This document shows, in pieces, positions 8,425 through 18,413 of a stretch of 64,000 nt of DNA (position 1 is the stretch's first letter; each line of letters opens with the position of its first letter). The notes beneath the pieces were generated by a model. The model was given only the letters and a program-made list of their open reading frames with translations, was not told where the DNA came from and ran no database searches. The DNA is from Nostoc sp. LEGE 06077 (GTDB taxonomy: Bacteria > Cyanobacteriota > Cyanobacteriia > Cyanobacteriales > Nostocaceae): contig NZ_JADEWI010000001.1 in assembly GCF_015207705.1 (NCBI RefSeq), forward strand, positions 248,001 to 312,000, in the 5' to 3' direction. The position numbers and the translations under genes are program-made.

Positions 8425-10362
8425 ATGGCTCTACAGTCAGAATTAGAGTTTAAGCTTGCTCACTTTCTTATTAATAATTCTGTAGATGCGGCCTTCTGTT
8501 TAGGGTCAAACTGGCAATTTGTTTACGTCAATGATGCAACTTGTAAAATGACTGAATATTCCCGTCAAGAGTTGTTATCAATGACTTTGCAAGATATAGA
8601 TTTAGATTTTTCGCTACATAATTGGGCAGAAAAGAATCTCCAAGATACTGTTACCTTAAAAACTCGTTATCGAGCTAAAGGCGGCAGGGTATTTTTAGTA
8701 GAAATATCTCTCAATTTTGTAGAAGATCAAGGTAGGAAACTTAGTTGTGCTTTTGTGCGGGATAAAAGTCATGAAATTATAGAGTTAAGTGTCCAAAAGT
8801 GGATTAACGAATTAAGAGATGCCAACGAAAATTTACAACAGAAAATTTATGAACTCAAGCAAAGAGAAAGGAAATTAGAAACATCGCTATCTTTACTTAG
8901 TTCCACACTCGAAGCTACTGCGATCGGCATTGTGACAATTAACTTTGAGGGAGATATCCTCAGTGTTAATCAAAAATTTTTGGATATGTGGCAAATTCCC
9001 AAATCCCTATTTCGCTCTAAGAGATGTCCTCAATGTAAAGCATTTTTTGAAACCAAAATTAAACATCCAGAAACTTTTAATCGACTGATTTGGGAAATTT
9101 CTAGCCAATCGGATGTTGAAAGCTACGATGTGATCGAATTAAAGAATGGCAGAATATTTGCTAACTATTCTCAACCTCATTGGGTGGAAGGAAAAATTAC
9201 TGGTAGAGTATGGAGTGTTTGGGACATTACTGAATCGAAACAAGCTGAAGCAGCATTACGGCTAAACGAAGCGAGATTTCGGACTTTAGCAGAAATAACA
9301 GATGCAAGCACTTTTTTGATTCAAGGTACACAAATTTGTTATGTAAATCCAGCAGTAGAACTATTGACGGGCTATACAAAATCAGAGCTACTAACTGGTT
9401 TTGATATTCGCCAACTAATCAAAAGCAAAAAACACAGACAGTTAGTTAAATCAAGAGAGGCTAATAACTTTGAATATCAAGAGATAAGTATCCTCACCAA
9501 AAACGGTACAGAACGCTGGCTGGCTTGTGCAGTCGCCAGACTTGACGGAACACTTGATTTTCAAGGTCAACAAGTTGAAATGATCGCTGGGATTGATATT
9601 ACTGATTATAAAAATGCAGAATCAGAACTTAATAAGGCTTTAGAACAAGCGAAACAACTGAGTGATCTGAGATCACGGTTTCTTTCAATGGTTTGTCACC
9701 AACTACGCAATCCATTGAATGTTGTTTCATTTTCTAATAACTTACTCAAGCGATATGTTGATAAACAAACAGAGTCAACAATTCAACCTTTACTCGAACA
9801 AATCCAAATTTCTATCGAACAACTAAGTCAGATGTTGGATGAAATTTTGTTTTATGCTAAAGCAGAAGCAACAAAACTAAAATTTGAGCCAGAATCACTA
9901 GAATTAGTTAAATTATGTAATAATTTAGTAGCACAAATGCAGATGAGTAATCTGTCAAATACAATCAACTTTACCTGTCAAAATAGCCATCTGCCAGCTT
10001 ATATGGATAAAAAAATATTAGAGGCAATTCTCAAGAATTTGCTCGATAATGCTATTAAATATTCTCCATCTGGTGGGATAATTAATTTCATACTTTCTCA
10101 TAACAAAGAAAAAATAATATTTCAAGTAATAGATCAAGGAATAGGTATCCCATTAGTAGAGCAAGAACGGATACTAGAACCGTTTTATCGTGGTAGCAAC
10201 ATTGATGGTATTCCTGGTACTGGATTAGGATTAGCAATTGTTAAAAGTCTAGTTGATTTGCATGGTGGTCAAATCACTGTAGAAAGTGAAGTTGGCTTAG
10301 GTACTACCTTTAATGTCGTGCTGCCATTTAGAAGGCAAAATTATCATAGTTCAGAGTTATGA
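8425..10362 (+). CDS. PAS-rich sensor histidine kinase next to the scy operon
   Basis: This 645-residue kinase has no membrane segment, so it should be a soluble sensor. Three PAS-like regions can be read (about 10-120, 155-275 and 280-400; FVYVNDATCKMTEYSRQELL, GDILSVNQKFLDMW and ICYVNPAVELLTGYTKSELL), with a coiled coil at about 125-155. Then come a HisKA domain with the phospho-acceptor His425 (MVCHQLRNPLN) and a HATPase domain (NLLDNAIKYSP, DQGIGIP, GTGLGLAIV). It ends 65 bases before the response regulator gene, and the pair is divergent from scyA, as in the Nostoc punctiforme scytonemin locus, where the adjacent two-component pair controls the pathway. The input signal (UV-A or redox) is inferred from that context, not visible. 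Confidence 0.88.
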   Translation: MALQSELEFKLAHFLINNSVDAAFCLGSNWQFVYVNDATCKMTEYSRQELLSMTLQDIDLDFSLHNWAEKNLQDTVTLKTRYRAKGGRVFLVEISLNFVEDQGRKLSCAFVRDKSHEIIELSVQKWINELRDANENLQQKIYELKQRERKLETSLSLLSSTLEATAIGIVTINFEGDILSVNQKFLDMWQIPKSLFRSKRCPQCKAFFETKIKHPETFNRLIWEISSQSDVESYDVIELKNGRIFANYSQPHWVEGKITGRVWSVWDITESKQAEAALRLNEARFRTLAEITDASTFLIQGTQICYVNPAVELLTGYTKSELLTGFDIRQLIKSKKHRQLVKSREANNFEYQEISILTKNGTERWLACAVARLDGTLDFQGQQVEMIAGIDITDYKNAESELNKALEQAKQLSDLRSRFLSMVCHQLRNPLNVVSFSNNLLKRYVDKQTESTIQPLLEQIQISIEQLSQMLDEILFYAKAEATKLKFEPESLELVKLCNNLVAQMQMSNLSNTINFTCQNSHLPAYMDKKILEAILKNLLDNAIKYSPSGGIINFILSHNKEKIIFQVIDQGIGIPLVEQERILEPFYRGSNIDGIPGTGLGLAIVKSLVDLHGGQITVESEVGLGTTFNVVLPFRRQNYHSSEL

Positions 10363-10427
10363 GTGTTAAGTCTTTCAACTCAAAATTCATAACTTGGAAC
10401 TACAAAAGAACTTAGGAGTAATTAATT

Positions 10428-11309
10428 GTGTCTCTGTTGAAGACTCAGCAAAGAGGTGACGAAATACTTCCTGTCAACAATTTTAGTAACAGAACAATGA
10501 TTTCTAAATCATCAAAAACAATTCTCGTTATTGAAGATGATAGTGTAACCCGTACACTTTATTTAAAGGGTCTGAAGCTAGAAGGTTTTGATGCGATAGG
10601 TGCTGAAAATGGTTTAGTGGGTATTCAAAAAGCCCAAGAAAATCTACCTGATCTGGTGGTTTGCGATATTATGATGCCTTGTGTGGATGGTTACAGCGTT
10701 ATCAGTGCGCTTAACCAAAATCCCTTAACAGCAGTGATTCCTTTCATTTTTCTGTCTGGTAGTGACAGTAGGTCAGATATTCGCAAAGGAATGGAATTAG
10801 GTGCAGATGATTATATTACCAAACCTTCTACACTAGATGAATTGCTCAGAGCGATCGCCATTCGTCTCCAAAAACAAGCCTCTTTGAAAAAGCTCTGCAA
10901 TAATATACATGAAAAAATTTCAGGATCAATAGAAGAAAACTCCGCAGACACGCGTCATCCTCAGTCAATTTTTCCTTCTATACCGCAATTAAAAGAGGTT
11001 TTTGACTTTATTGAAGTTTATTTTCGCCAAGGAATTACGCTGTGCGATGTAGCTGAGGCGGTTGGTTATTCACCTGCTTACTTAACTAATCGAGTAGCTA
11101 AACAAACAGGTGAAACTGTAAATAACTGGATTGTCAAACGGCGGATGGTAGAAGCTCGTTCCTTACTGCAAAATACTGATGAAACGGTTGAGCAAATTGC
11201 CAAACTTTTAGGCTATCAACACGTATGTCATTTCTCACGTCAATTCCGCCAACATCATGATTTACCGCCTCATGCTTGGCGGTTATGTTCCAGAAATAAA
11301 GAACTTTGA
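10428..11309 (+). CDS. Response regulator with AraC-type DNA-binding domain
   Basis: The 293-residue protein begins with a receiver domain (about 30-150): acidic pair in VIEDD, phospho-acceptor Asp80 (VVCDIMMP) and conserved Lys (YITKPS). It ends with an AraC/XylS double helix-turn-helix (about 195-290; LCDVAEAVGYSPAYLTNRVAK and VEQIAKLLGYQHVCHFSRQF). It is the partner of the upstream kinase and the likely transcriptional activator of the scy operon. The start is a GTG at 10428 with AGGAG nine bases upstream; an ATG at 10498 is a weaker alternative. Receiver-AraC fusions with this layout are typical of cyanobacteria. Confidence 0.88.
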   Translation: MSLLKTQQRGDEILPVNNFSNRTMISKSSKTILVIEDDSVTRTLYLKGLKLEGFDAIGAENGLVGIQKAQENLPDLVVCDIMMPCVDGYSVISALNQNPLTAVIPFIFLSGSDSRSDIRKGMELGADDYITKPSTLDELLRAIAIRLQKQASLKKLCNNIHEKISGSIEENSADTRHPQSIFPSIPQLKEVFDFIEVYFRQGITLCDVAEAVGYSPAYLTNRVAKQTGETVNNWIVKRRMVEARSLLQNTDETVEQIAKLLGYQHVCHFSRQFRQHHDLPPHAWRLCSRNKEL

Positions 11310-11444
11310 GCCAATGTATAGCAAAGTGCTGAGTATAAACTCTTTATCTATCCTCTGTCTAGGAACACTGTTCTTTATTTTCAGAACAACAGGGATTTTG
11401 TAAGAGCGCAAAGACTTACGCCCTTACAGTGTAGGCTTCACTGA

Positions 11445-12179
11445 CTATTTTTGTAAGTTCCCTACGTGTAGACCACACTCTTTAGCAGTAGATTCTTCCC
11501 ACCACCAGCGACCTTCGCGTTCATGCTGGTTGGGTAGCACAGGTCTGGTGCAGGGTTCGCAACCAATACTAATAAAACCGCGATCGTGTAGTTTGTTGTA
11601 AGGTAAATCTAAACCGCGAATGTATTCCCACACCTGGGCGGAAGACCAATTGGCTAAGGGGTTGAACTTAATTAACTGATGGTCTGCGGTAGAAAATGCA
11701 GTATCAAGCTCAATTACAGGGATATGGTTGCGGGTGCTAGGACTTTGGTCTTTACGCTGTCCTGTCACCCAAGCATCAAGGGTATTTAGCTTGCGGCGCA
11801 GTGGTCTAACTTTGCGGACACCACAGCATTCTTTATGACCATCTTGATAAAAGCTAAACAAGCCTTTTTCTTCTACCAAGGCTTGTACTTCTGCTGCATC
11901 AGGGAACATTACTTCTAACTTAATGCCATAATATTCTCTAACTTTATCCAAGAACTGATATGTTTCTGGGTGCAAGCGCCCGGTATCGAGGGTAAAAACC
12001 CGGAAGTTTTTCGTGATTTTGGAAGCAAGATCAATCAAAACAACATCTTCAGCACCACTGAAGGAAATTGCCATATTGTCAAAAGTTTCCAAGGCTAATT
12101 TCAAAATTTCTCTTGGGGATTTTTGACTATATTCTGCTTCTAGAGCAGCAATATTTAAATCTGTATGGGCGGCTACCAT
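11445..12179 (-). CDS. cysH: Phosphoadenylyl/adenylyl-sulfate reductase CysH
   Basis: CysH reduces activated sulfate (PAPS or APS) to sulfite in assimilatory sulfur metabolism. The 244-residue protein has the family nucleotide loop ([14 protein letters not shown]), an Arg-rich KVRPLRR region and the catalytic Cys near the C-terminus in the ECGLH motif. It also carries the CC...CxxC pairs (KECCGVRK and GCEPCTRP) that bind a 4Fe-4S cluster in APS-type reductases, so substrate preference may be APS; this is inferred. The ATG at 12179 was chosen over a TTG at 12218 because the family starts there. It converges with the scy regulator gene, separated by 135 bases. Confidence 0.9.
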   Translation of the reverse strand: MVAAHTDLNIAALEAEYSQKSPREILKLALETFDNMAISFSGAEDVVLIDLASKITKNFRVFTLDTGRLHPETYQFLDKVREYYGIKLEVMFPDAAEVQALVEEKGLFSFYQDGHKECCGVRKVRPLRRKLNTLDAWVTGQRKDQSPSTRNHIPVIELDTAFSTADHQLIKFNPLANWSSAQVWEYIRGLDLPYNKLHDRGFISIGCEPCTRPVLPNQHEREGRWWWEESTAKECGLHVGNLQK

Positions 12180-12300
12180 GTCTGAAGTTCTCTTCTCTCT
12201 GAACCTGAATTCTACCAATTTAAGATGCTGTTATACCAATTCTCTACAACAACTTACGGAAATCACTCCAGTGACTGTAGACAAAGCATCATTCTCCATA

Positions 12301-12420
12301 ACTTACGCACCAAAATTGTCTGTGGGGATTGGGTGTAGGGGTATAAGGGTATGGGGTGTAAGGGTGTTGAATACCTACACCCTGCTCTAAAACCTTAATT
12401 TCCCGTTTTTTTGCGTAAGT
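12301..12420. repeat. Small element with ACTTACGCA terminal inverted repeats
   Basis: ACTTACGCA at 12301-12309 is mirrored by TGCGTAAGT at 12412-12420, enclosing about 100 bases with G-rich, roughly heptameric repeats (GGGTATAAGGGTATGGGGTG region). It has the look of a small non-coding mobile or MITE-like sequence of the kind common in Nostoc genomes. No transposase is inside and no convincing target duplication is visible. Confidence 0.4.
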
Positions 12421-12444
12421 CCTAGCCATTAAGAAATACTCAAA

Positions 12445-13365
12445 ATGCCTTACTTGAATACTGCTAGTGAAATTCGTAACAGCGTTGCTGAATATACCCA
12501 AGCTAAAACTCTATGGATAGATACAGAAGTCGCTGACTATAAAAGTCGAAATCCTAGATTATCACTGATTCAAGTATTAGATAATCCTGACGATATGAGT
12601 GGCGATCGCGTTTTACTTTTGGATGTTCTTGATCAGCATGATGTGGTAGCTAATTTTATTGAGCAAATCATGGTCAATCCAGATATAGAAAAAGTATTTC
12701 ATAATGCCAGTTATGATGTAAAGTTTCTCGGTAATAAAAAAGCTAAAAATATTACTTGTACTCTAGAAATAGCTAAAAAAATTCCTTACTATCTTTTGCC
12801 AGTACCTAACTACCAACTCAAAACTCTCGCCACTGTGCTGTGTAACTTTCACTATATTGATAAACAAGAACAAACTAGCGACTGGGGGCAACGACCTTTA
12901 ACTGAAGAACAAATAGATTACGCTTACCTCGACTGCATTTATCTTGCTCAAGTGCATAAACATTTGTTAGAATTACAATCAGCAGGCAATCCAGATCCAG
13001 AAACAGAAGATTTAATAGCTCTGAATGCCAGATATACACAAATAGCCGAGCAATGGCAGTTATTAAATTCTGAGTTTGAACATTTGCAAGAGCGTATTAA
13101 AAAAGCTATGCAAGCTCAAAATGTATCAGAAACATCTTGCTTTAAGTTGACTGCCTATGAACGCAAAACCGTGAAAACACAGTTTTTAGAATTAGCAAAA
13201 CTGGTACAAAATCAAGGAATAAATTTAGATTTTTCGATTACCTTGACTCAGAAGCTACAAAAAGATTTAGGAGAAAGTTTAGAACAATTATCTGTAGATA
13301 TAGATACATCTAATGCTTGGCGACTAACTCCTAAAAATCAGGAAATTAACAGTGAAAATGAGTAA
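12445..13365 (+). CDS. RNase D-like 3'-5' exonuclease
   Basis: The 306-residue protein has a DEDDy-type exonuclease domain in the first 180 residues. The acidic residues are visible: Asp and Glu in LWIDTEVADY, Asp in FHNASYDVKFL, and the Tyr/Asp pair in IDYAYLDCIYL. The domain resembles RNase D (3' end trimming of stable RNAs). The C-terminal part (about 185-306) is helical and charged and lacks a recognisable HRDC domain, so the protein is shorter than Escherichia coli RNase D. It is monocistronic, starting at the ATG at 12445. Confidence 0.8.
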   Translation: MPYLNTASEIRNSVAEYTQAKTLWIDTEVADYKSRNPRLSLIQVLDNPDDMSGDRVLLLDVLDQHDVVANFIEQIMVNPDIEKVFHNASYDVKFLGNKKAKNITCTLEIAKKIPYYLLPVPNYQLKTLATVLCNFHYIDKQEQTSDWGQRPLTEEQIDYAYLDCIYLAQVHKHLLELQSAGNPDPETEDLIALNARYTQIAEQWQLLNSEFEHLQERIKKAMQAQNVSETSCFKLTAYERKTVKTQFLELAKLVQNQGINLDFSITLTQKLQKDLGESLEQLSVDIDTSNAWRLTPKNQEINSENE

Positions 13366-13640
13366 AATAGAATACTCATTTCAGCCTAGTTTTTATTAAT
13401 AATGAAATTTCAAAGTATAACTAATCACCCTTAAATAACACCATAAAAGACAAAAAGTTGATAAACTTCCCGGTTAAGTCCAGAGTTAACCGTTATTAAA
13501 CCTAGGGAATATCAGTAAAGTGTGTTAATTGACATTACACATCTACATTCCAGCATTAATTAAATTGGGTGCTAATTCAATCTAGGTGGAATGGTGGTAG
13601 AAAGCAACTTATGAAGCTGCGGTTATGGGAGCAAAAGCGG

Positions 13641-14453
13641 GTGAAGGTTAAAAAAACATTGACTATAGTTGTGCTGACTGTCTTAAGTGCAATCACTCTT
13701 GTCTCTTGCAATCGAGATAAGAATGTGCTGGTGACAGAAATCGGCTTCACTCCTCCTAGCCGTCGTACAATTAAAACCTCACAAGCTGGGGCGCTGTATC
13801 TTCAAGGACAAAACCAGCACCTCAAAGGCGACTTACAAGGGGCGATCGCATCTTATACTAAAGCACTAAACCTCAATCCTGACTACAGTGCTGCCTACAA
13901 AGGACGAGGACTCGCCTATTTTGATACAGGAGACAAGCAAAAAGCGATCGCTGATTATAACGACGCACTGCGCCTGTCTCCCAACGATGCAGAAGCCTTG
14001 AACAGTCGGGGAAACGCCCGCGCCTCCCTCGGAGATAATCGAGGTGCGATCGCAGATTATACCCAAGCGATTAAAATATCACCCAACTATGCTGAAGCTT
14101 ATAACAACCGTGCCAATGCCCGTGCAGCTATAGGCGAAAAAGACGGTTCACTGGATGATTATGACCAAGCTATTATTTTAAATCCTCGATATGCGATCGC
14201 CTACAATAACCGAGGCAATGCTCGTGCAGCAAAGGGCGATAAACAAGGAGCCATATCCGATTACAATGAAGCCATCCGCCTGAATCCTAATTTTGCACCT
14301 GCTTACAATAATCGAGGTAACGCCCGTGCAGCCCAAGGAGATAAACAAGGCGCAATCAAAGATTTAGAACAAGCCGCCGCCATATTGCAACGTCAAGGCA
14401 ATAACGACTTGTATCAACAAGTAATGAACAATATGCAGGAACTTGGGCAATAG
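13641..14453 (+). CDS. Tetratricopeptide-repeat lipoprotein
   Basis: A lipoprotein signal (MKVKKTLTIVVLTVLSAIT ending in LVSC) is followed by a linker and about six TPR units of 34 residues, each with the pattern AYNNRGNARAAKGDKQGAIS then DYNEAIRLNPN. TPR arrays bind other proteins; the partner is unknown. The start chosen is the GTG at 13641, because a GGGAG site lies nine bases upstream and the signal peptide then begins in the usual way. An ATG at 13611 and a GTG at 13569 in the same frame would add charged residues before the signal. Several HIP1 octamers encode GAIA in the repeats. The protein should be anchored in a membrane, facing the periplasm. Confidence 0.8.
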   Translation: MKVKKTLTIVVLTVLSAITLVSCNRDKNVLVTEIGFTPPSRRTIKTSQAGALYLQGQNQHLKGDLQGAIASYTKALNLNPDYSAAYKGRGLAYFDTGDKQKAIADYNDALRLSPNDAEALNSRGNARASLGDNRGAIADYTQAIKISPNYAEAYNNRANARAAIGEKDGSLDDYDQAIILNPRYAIAYNNRGNARAAKGDKQGAISDYNEAIRLNPNFAPAYNNRGNARAAQGDKQGAIKDLEQAAAILQRQGNNDLYQQVMNNMQELGQ

Positions 14454-14863
14454 TAGAGTAGGGGAAAGGGGACAGGTTACAGGGGACAGAATTAAAAACA
14501 TTGTTTTTCGGCGTTGCATAAATGCGGGATGAAATCATAAAATCCTAATTTTCAAACTCTTGCTCTTTGCGCCTTTGCGTGAGACAAAAATCATCCCCTC
14601 AATCAGCAACGCCGTTTTTCTTATATTCATCCTCTCAAAATAGTCATCTTCAGATGACTCAACTAAAAATATCTTCCAGTCCACGCTTTGTGGACTTTGG
14701 CTATGAGCCTGGAACTTTAGTTCTAGGCGGGATGTGTTGAACATGAAAATTTTTCACCTGTTCCCTGCTATATCAACCCAAAATTTAAGGGGTGATTTTA
14801 TAATCACCCCCATATTCCCCTCTGATTAGAATTTATTTTTAGCACCCTAATTAGGATGTAATC
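14454..14863. other. Intergenic repeats and hairpins between the TPR gene and ndhD
   Basis: No convincing gene is seen. The stretch holds a G-rich GGGGACAG-type repeat (14461-14490), a CTTTGCGCCTTTGCGTGAGA fragment that occurs as interspersed repeats in Nostoc, a hairpin AGTCCAC/GTGGACT (about 14679-14697), and the ndhD terminator. Confidence 0.5.
14789..14810 (-). terminator. Terminator hairpin downstream of ndhD
   Basis: GGGGTGATT (14789-14797) and AATCACCCC (14802-14810) form a perfect 9-bp stem with a four-base loop. On the minus strand it is followed by TTAAATTTT, fitting an intrinsic terminator for ndhD. It may work in both directions. Confidence 0.65.
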
Positions 14864-16489
14864 TTACTTTGAAATATTAACTAAATTTTCAACTGAAGCA
14901 TTAGCCAAGGTTGGCGCGGTAAAAATTTGCGAGTACAAACTTGTTGGCTGTTGACGAGCCACAACTGGTAGGACTTGACGCGCGTGAGTAGCTACTTCTA
15001 CTGTTTTCACATCATAAGTCTGCGTTACTAGTTTGGGATAGAACCCGATACCGATGATGGGAAGTAGTAAACAAGCGGTGATGAACAATTCACGAGGTTT
15101 AACATCAGCCACTACAGCATCTAGATGTAGTTCTTCACTTTGCTTACCGTAGAACACTTGGCGCAGCATGGACAGTAAGTAAATCGGTGTCAAAATCACG
15201 CCGACTGCTGACAGTAGCACAACTACAATCTTGAAGCTGGAACTGTAAACATCACTGGTAGCGATACCGAGGAACACCATCAATTCGCCGACAAAGCCAC
15301 TCATTCCGGGTAAAGCGAGAGAAGCCATTGCACCAGCAGTATACAGCGCGAAGGTTCTAGGCATTACCTTACCAATGCCACCCATTTTATCCATCATTAA
15401 GGTGTGGGTGCGTTCGTAAGTTACCCCAGACAAGAAGAATAAACTAGCAGCAATCAAACCGTGGGAAACCATCTGTAACATGGCTCCACTAATTCCAATC
15501 TCTGTGTAGGAAGCTAAACCAATCAGCACAAACCCCATGTGAGCAATTGAAGAGTAAGCCAAGCGGCGTTTGAGGTTGGTTTGAGCAAAGGCGCAACAAG
15601 CACCGTAAACAATATTGACTACACCTAAGATTGCTAAAACTGGAGCGAAGTAAACATGAGCATTAGGCAACATTTCAATGTTGAAGCGAATTAAGGCATA
15701 ACCACCCATCTTCAACAACACACCAGCCAAAATCATGGAACCTGGTGCAGATGCTTCACCGTGAGCATCCGGTAGCCAAGTGTGTAAGGGGAAGATTGGC
15801 AACTTCACACCGAAGGCAATCAAGAAACCAGCGTAAACTAATAATTCCAAGGCTTTAGGATATTGTTTCATTCCTAGAGATGCCATGTCGAAGGTGACGG
15901 TATCTCCGTAGAATGCCATCGCAAAACCAGCTACAAGAATAAATATTGAGGCAGCAGCAGTATAAAGAATAAACTTGGTAGCAGCGTAACGACGCTTTGC
16001 GCCACCCCAGATGGAAATTAGCAAGTATACAGGAACTAGCTCGATTTCCCACATCAGGAAGAACAATAGCAAGTCTTGGGCAAGAAACACACCCAACTGA
16101 GCGCTATACATTACCAACATCAACCCATAAAACAATCGCGGCTTGTTGGTAACTTTCCAAGCCGCGAAGACTGCTAGTGTGTTGATTAAGCCTGTTAACA
16201 AGATGAGGGGCATCGATAAGCCATCAACTGCTACAGACCAATTTAAACCGATTTGGGGAATCCAAGAGTATTTTTCGACAAATTGGTAAGTTGAGCTTTG
16301 AAAATCATAGTTGTGCCAGAAGGCATAAATCATTAAGGCAAAATCCGCGATCGCAACTCCTAAACCATACCAGCGGACTGTTTTTCCTTCTTTGTCTGGA
16401 ATTATGGGTATGGCTAAGGCAGCCACTAACGGCAAGGCAATTATGGCAGTTAGCCAGGGAAAATCAATTGCATTCATCACTTCTGACAA
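14864..16489 (-). CDS. ndhD: NAD(P)H-quinone oxidoreductase subunit 4 (NdhD)
   Basis: NdhD is a proton-pumping, antiporter-like membrane subunit of the thylakoid NDH-1 complex (cyclic electron flow and respiration). The 541-residue protein has about 14 membrane segments. The antiporter-family core is plain, with the buried charged residues in [38 protein letters not shown] and [15 protein letters not shown]. The N-terminus ([20 protein letters not shown]) resembles NdhD1, the form found in the respiratory/cyclic complex, rather than the CO2-uptake NdhD3/D4 forms; this subtype is inferred. Starts at 16489 or at the Met four codons in are both possible. No other ndh gene is adjacent. Confidence 0.9.
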   Translation of the reverse strand: MSEVMNAIDFPWLTAIIALPLVAALAIPIIPDKEGKTVRWYGLGVAIADFALMIYAFWHNYDFQSSTYQFVEKYSWIPQIGLNWSVAVDGLSMPLILLTGLINTLAVFAAWKVTNKPRLFYGLMLVMYSAQLGVFLAQDLLLFFLMWEIELVPVYLLISIWGGAKRRYAATKFILYTAAASIFILVAGFAMAFYGDTVTFDMASLGMKQYPKALELLVYAGFLIAFGVKLPIFPLHTWLPDAHGEASAPGSMILAGVLLKMGGYALIRFNIEMLPNAHVYFAPVLAILGVVNIVYGACCAFAQTNLKRRLAYSSIAHMGFVLIGLASYTEIGISGAMLQMVSHGLIAASLFFLSGVTYERTHTLMMDKMGGIGKVMPRTFALYTAGAMASLALPGMSGFVGELMVFLGIATSDVYSSSFKIVVVLLSAVGVILTPIYLLSMLRQVFYGKQSEELHLDAVVADVKPRELFITACLLLPIIGIGFYPKLVTQTYDVKTVEVATHARQVLPVVARQQPTSLYSQIFTAPTLANASVENLVNISK

Positions 16490-16691
16490 TCGTTTTTTGT
16501 TTTCGCTTTTAATTACATTATATTAAGGAATCGTTACTTTTGTAAACGTTATTTATCTCCAGAAAACTAAATTTTAATTATTGATGAGTATCTATACTCA
16601 TTAATTCTGCAATTTTGACCATAAACAGGAATAAATACTTATCCAATTTCATGGCAAGTCCATTCTAGGTATAAATTTTTGTAACGTCAAC

Positions 16692-16716
16692 AAAAACGGC
16701 GGCATCAGCCACCGTT
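16692..16716 (-). terminator. Intrinsic terminator of the coiled-coil gene
   Basis: On the minus strand AACGGTGGC, loop TGAT, GCCGCCGTT is followed directly by TTTTTG. One C-A mismatch lies in the stem. It sits 60 bases after the stop of the 168-residue gene. Confidence 0.7.
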
Positions 16717-16778
16717 ACATTCCTTAACTAAAAGTAGGTCTAAGCAGGTATTTTACCCTGAAGATTTTGGGTTAACCT

Positions 16779-17285
16779 CTAAACGATGCGGTTGACAATT
16801 GTCCAAACTTCCCCATCAGAACGGACATAGGGAACTGAGATCGTCTTGAATCCGGTAATAAAGGGCTTGTAATAAACCTGCCAATATAAAGGACTGAGGT
16901 AATCAGCCGAAGATTTCAACTGGCGGATTTCACTTGTTAGTTCCGCAGCCAGTTCGTTAATGCGTTCGGCGTGAACCTGTGCCACTTTTTTCGCTTCTTC
17001 TAGTTGCTGGTGTATGGTGAGTTCTTTTGACTCAACTTGCCAACGAGTTAATTGGGCTTGTTTGTGATGTAGCTGGTTTGTCAAAGCAGCGATCGCATCA
17101 TCGATACCTTTGAGTTCCACTGACAGTTGAGCATTTTCTCTAGCTTGGCGGCGATAAGCCTCAATCATTGCTGAAGGTGTATTATCGCCCGATATTTCAT
17201 TAATAATAGTCAGAGCAGCGCGTTCTTGCTGAAGAACTTGAATGTGAGACTTGAGTGATACTATCTCGGAATGAATCTGATCCAT
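16779..17285 (-). CDS. Hypothetical coiled-coil protein
   Basis: No family is recognised. The 168-residue protein is predicted to be almost entirely helical from residue 1 to about 130, with heptad-like Leu/Ile/Ala spacing (SLKSHIQVLQQERAALTIIN, IDDAIAALTNQLHHKQAQL, INELAAELTSEIRQLKSSA), so it is a long coiled coil. The last 35 residues look different (LYWQVYYKPFITGFKTISVP) and may form a small beta domain. No signal peptide or membrane segment. The ATG at 17285 is the only good start, and an intrinsic terminator follows. It is transcribed in the same direction as thrB, about 100 bases downstream of it. Confidence 0.65.
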   Translation of the reverse strand: MDQIHSEIVSLKSHIQVLQQERAALTIINEISGDNTPSAMIEAYRRQARENAQLSVELKGIDDAIAALTNQLHHKQAQLTRWQVESKELTIHQQLEEAKKVAQVHAERINELAAELTSEIRQLKSSADYLSPLYWQVYYKPFITGFKTISVPYVRSDGEVWTIVNRIV

Positions 17286-17382
17286 AGTTAAAGTGTAAAG
17301 TGCTGTTAGCGGTAGCGGGGCGTTTAGCCCGTGCTGAGTTTTGAGTGCTGAGTTAAAGATTATACTTCTCCCTCTGCCTCCT

Positions 17383-18297
17383 TCATAAAATTGTTGCGCC
17401 TTGGGTGTCTAAAGCAAGCGATCGCACAACTGCATCAATACCTGCCGCTTTCCAGGCTGAAGCCATTGCCAACTCTACATCTGAGGAATGTGCAACATCG
17501 GCTAAAGCCAAAAGCGTCGGCCCCGCACCACTAATCACCATCCCGAATGCACCAGCCGCCACCGCCGCCGTATTCACCGCATCGTAACCAGGAATCAAAG
17601 CTTTACGGTAAGGTTGATGCAACTTATCTTGTAAAGCCGCCCTTAACCATTCTCCCTTACCAGTTTCTAAACCGCGTAACAATAAACCTAAATGGGCAGT
17701 ATTAAAAATTGCATCTGCGCGACTAAATTCAGTTGGTAAAACCCGCCGTGCTTCCGAGGTGGAGAGTTCAAAATCGGGAATCGCCACCACTGGAACTATA
17801 CTCTCATGCCAAGGCACATCACAAATTTCCCAACCAGCATCACTAGTAGCCGCCAGACGACATCCGCCAATTAATGCTGGAACTACATTATCAGGATGTC
17901 CTTCCATTGCGATCGCCAACTCCATCACCTGCACCTGAGATAGAGGTTCACCCGTAAGTTGATTCGCCGCCACCAAACCACCAACAATGGCTGTCGCTGA
18001 ACTACCCAAACCCCGCGCCAATGGAACACCCAAACCAATCTCAATTTTCACAGGCGGCGGTGTCTGATCTATATATTGATATAACTTCAAAAATGCCTGA
18101 TAAAGTAAATTACTCTCATCAGTTTGCACTCGTTCGGCTTCTGCACCTGTGACATGAATTGTTAAACCACCTTCATCTAGGCGTGTAAACTTAAACTGGT
18201 TACAAAGCGTCAACGCTGCACCAATGCAATCAAAACCAGGCCCCAAATTAGCAGTTGTAGCGGGAACCTTAACCGTAACAGAAGAAATAACAGACAT
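17383..18297 (-). CDS. thrB: Homoserine kinase ThrB
   Basis: ThrB phosphorylates homoserine, the step before threonine synthase. The GHMP-kinase signature is clear: KVPATTANLGPGFDCIG at the N-terminus, the ATP loop PLARGLGSSATAIVGG near residue 90, and a C-terminal GAGPTLLALAD. The start at 18297 gives 304 residues, the usual family length, and has an AGGTGAG site nine bases upstream. A longer in-frame start at 18369 would add 24 residues that do not resemble the family. The gene is divergent from a small antitoxin-like gene whose start lies within 120 bases. Confidence 0.92.
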   Translation of the reverse strand: MSVISSVTVKVPATTANLGPGFDCIGAALTLCNQFKFTRLDEGGLTIHVTGAEAERVQTDESNLLYQAFLKLYQYIDQTPPPVKIEIGLGVPLARGLGSSATAIVGGLVAANQLTGEPLSQVQVMELAIAMEGHPDNVVPALIGGCRLAATSDAGWEICDVPWHESIVPVVAIPDFELSTSEARRVLPTEFSRADAIFNTAHLGLLLRGLETGKGEWLRAALQDKLHQPYRKALIPGYDAVNTAAVAAGAFGMVISGAGPTLLALADVAHSSDVELAMASAWKAAGIDAVVRSLALDTQGATIL

Positions 18298-18413
18298 CTG
18301 CAAATACTCACCTAACCGATCAACCAGCATCCCATGTAACTGGTTGATTTGTTCATTGCTCAACCTCATTTGGGGGACAAATGGGGGCTATATGGGGGTC
18401 AAATAGGGGCTAT

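Noticed and set aside
14535-14744. 69-codon minus-strand frame between the TPR gene and ndhD
   Set aside because: It runs through repeat fragments and a hairpin, has no ribosome site and no recognisable domain.
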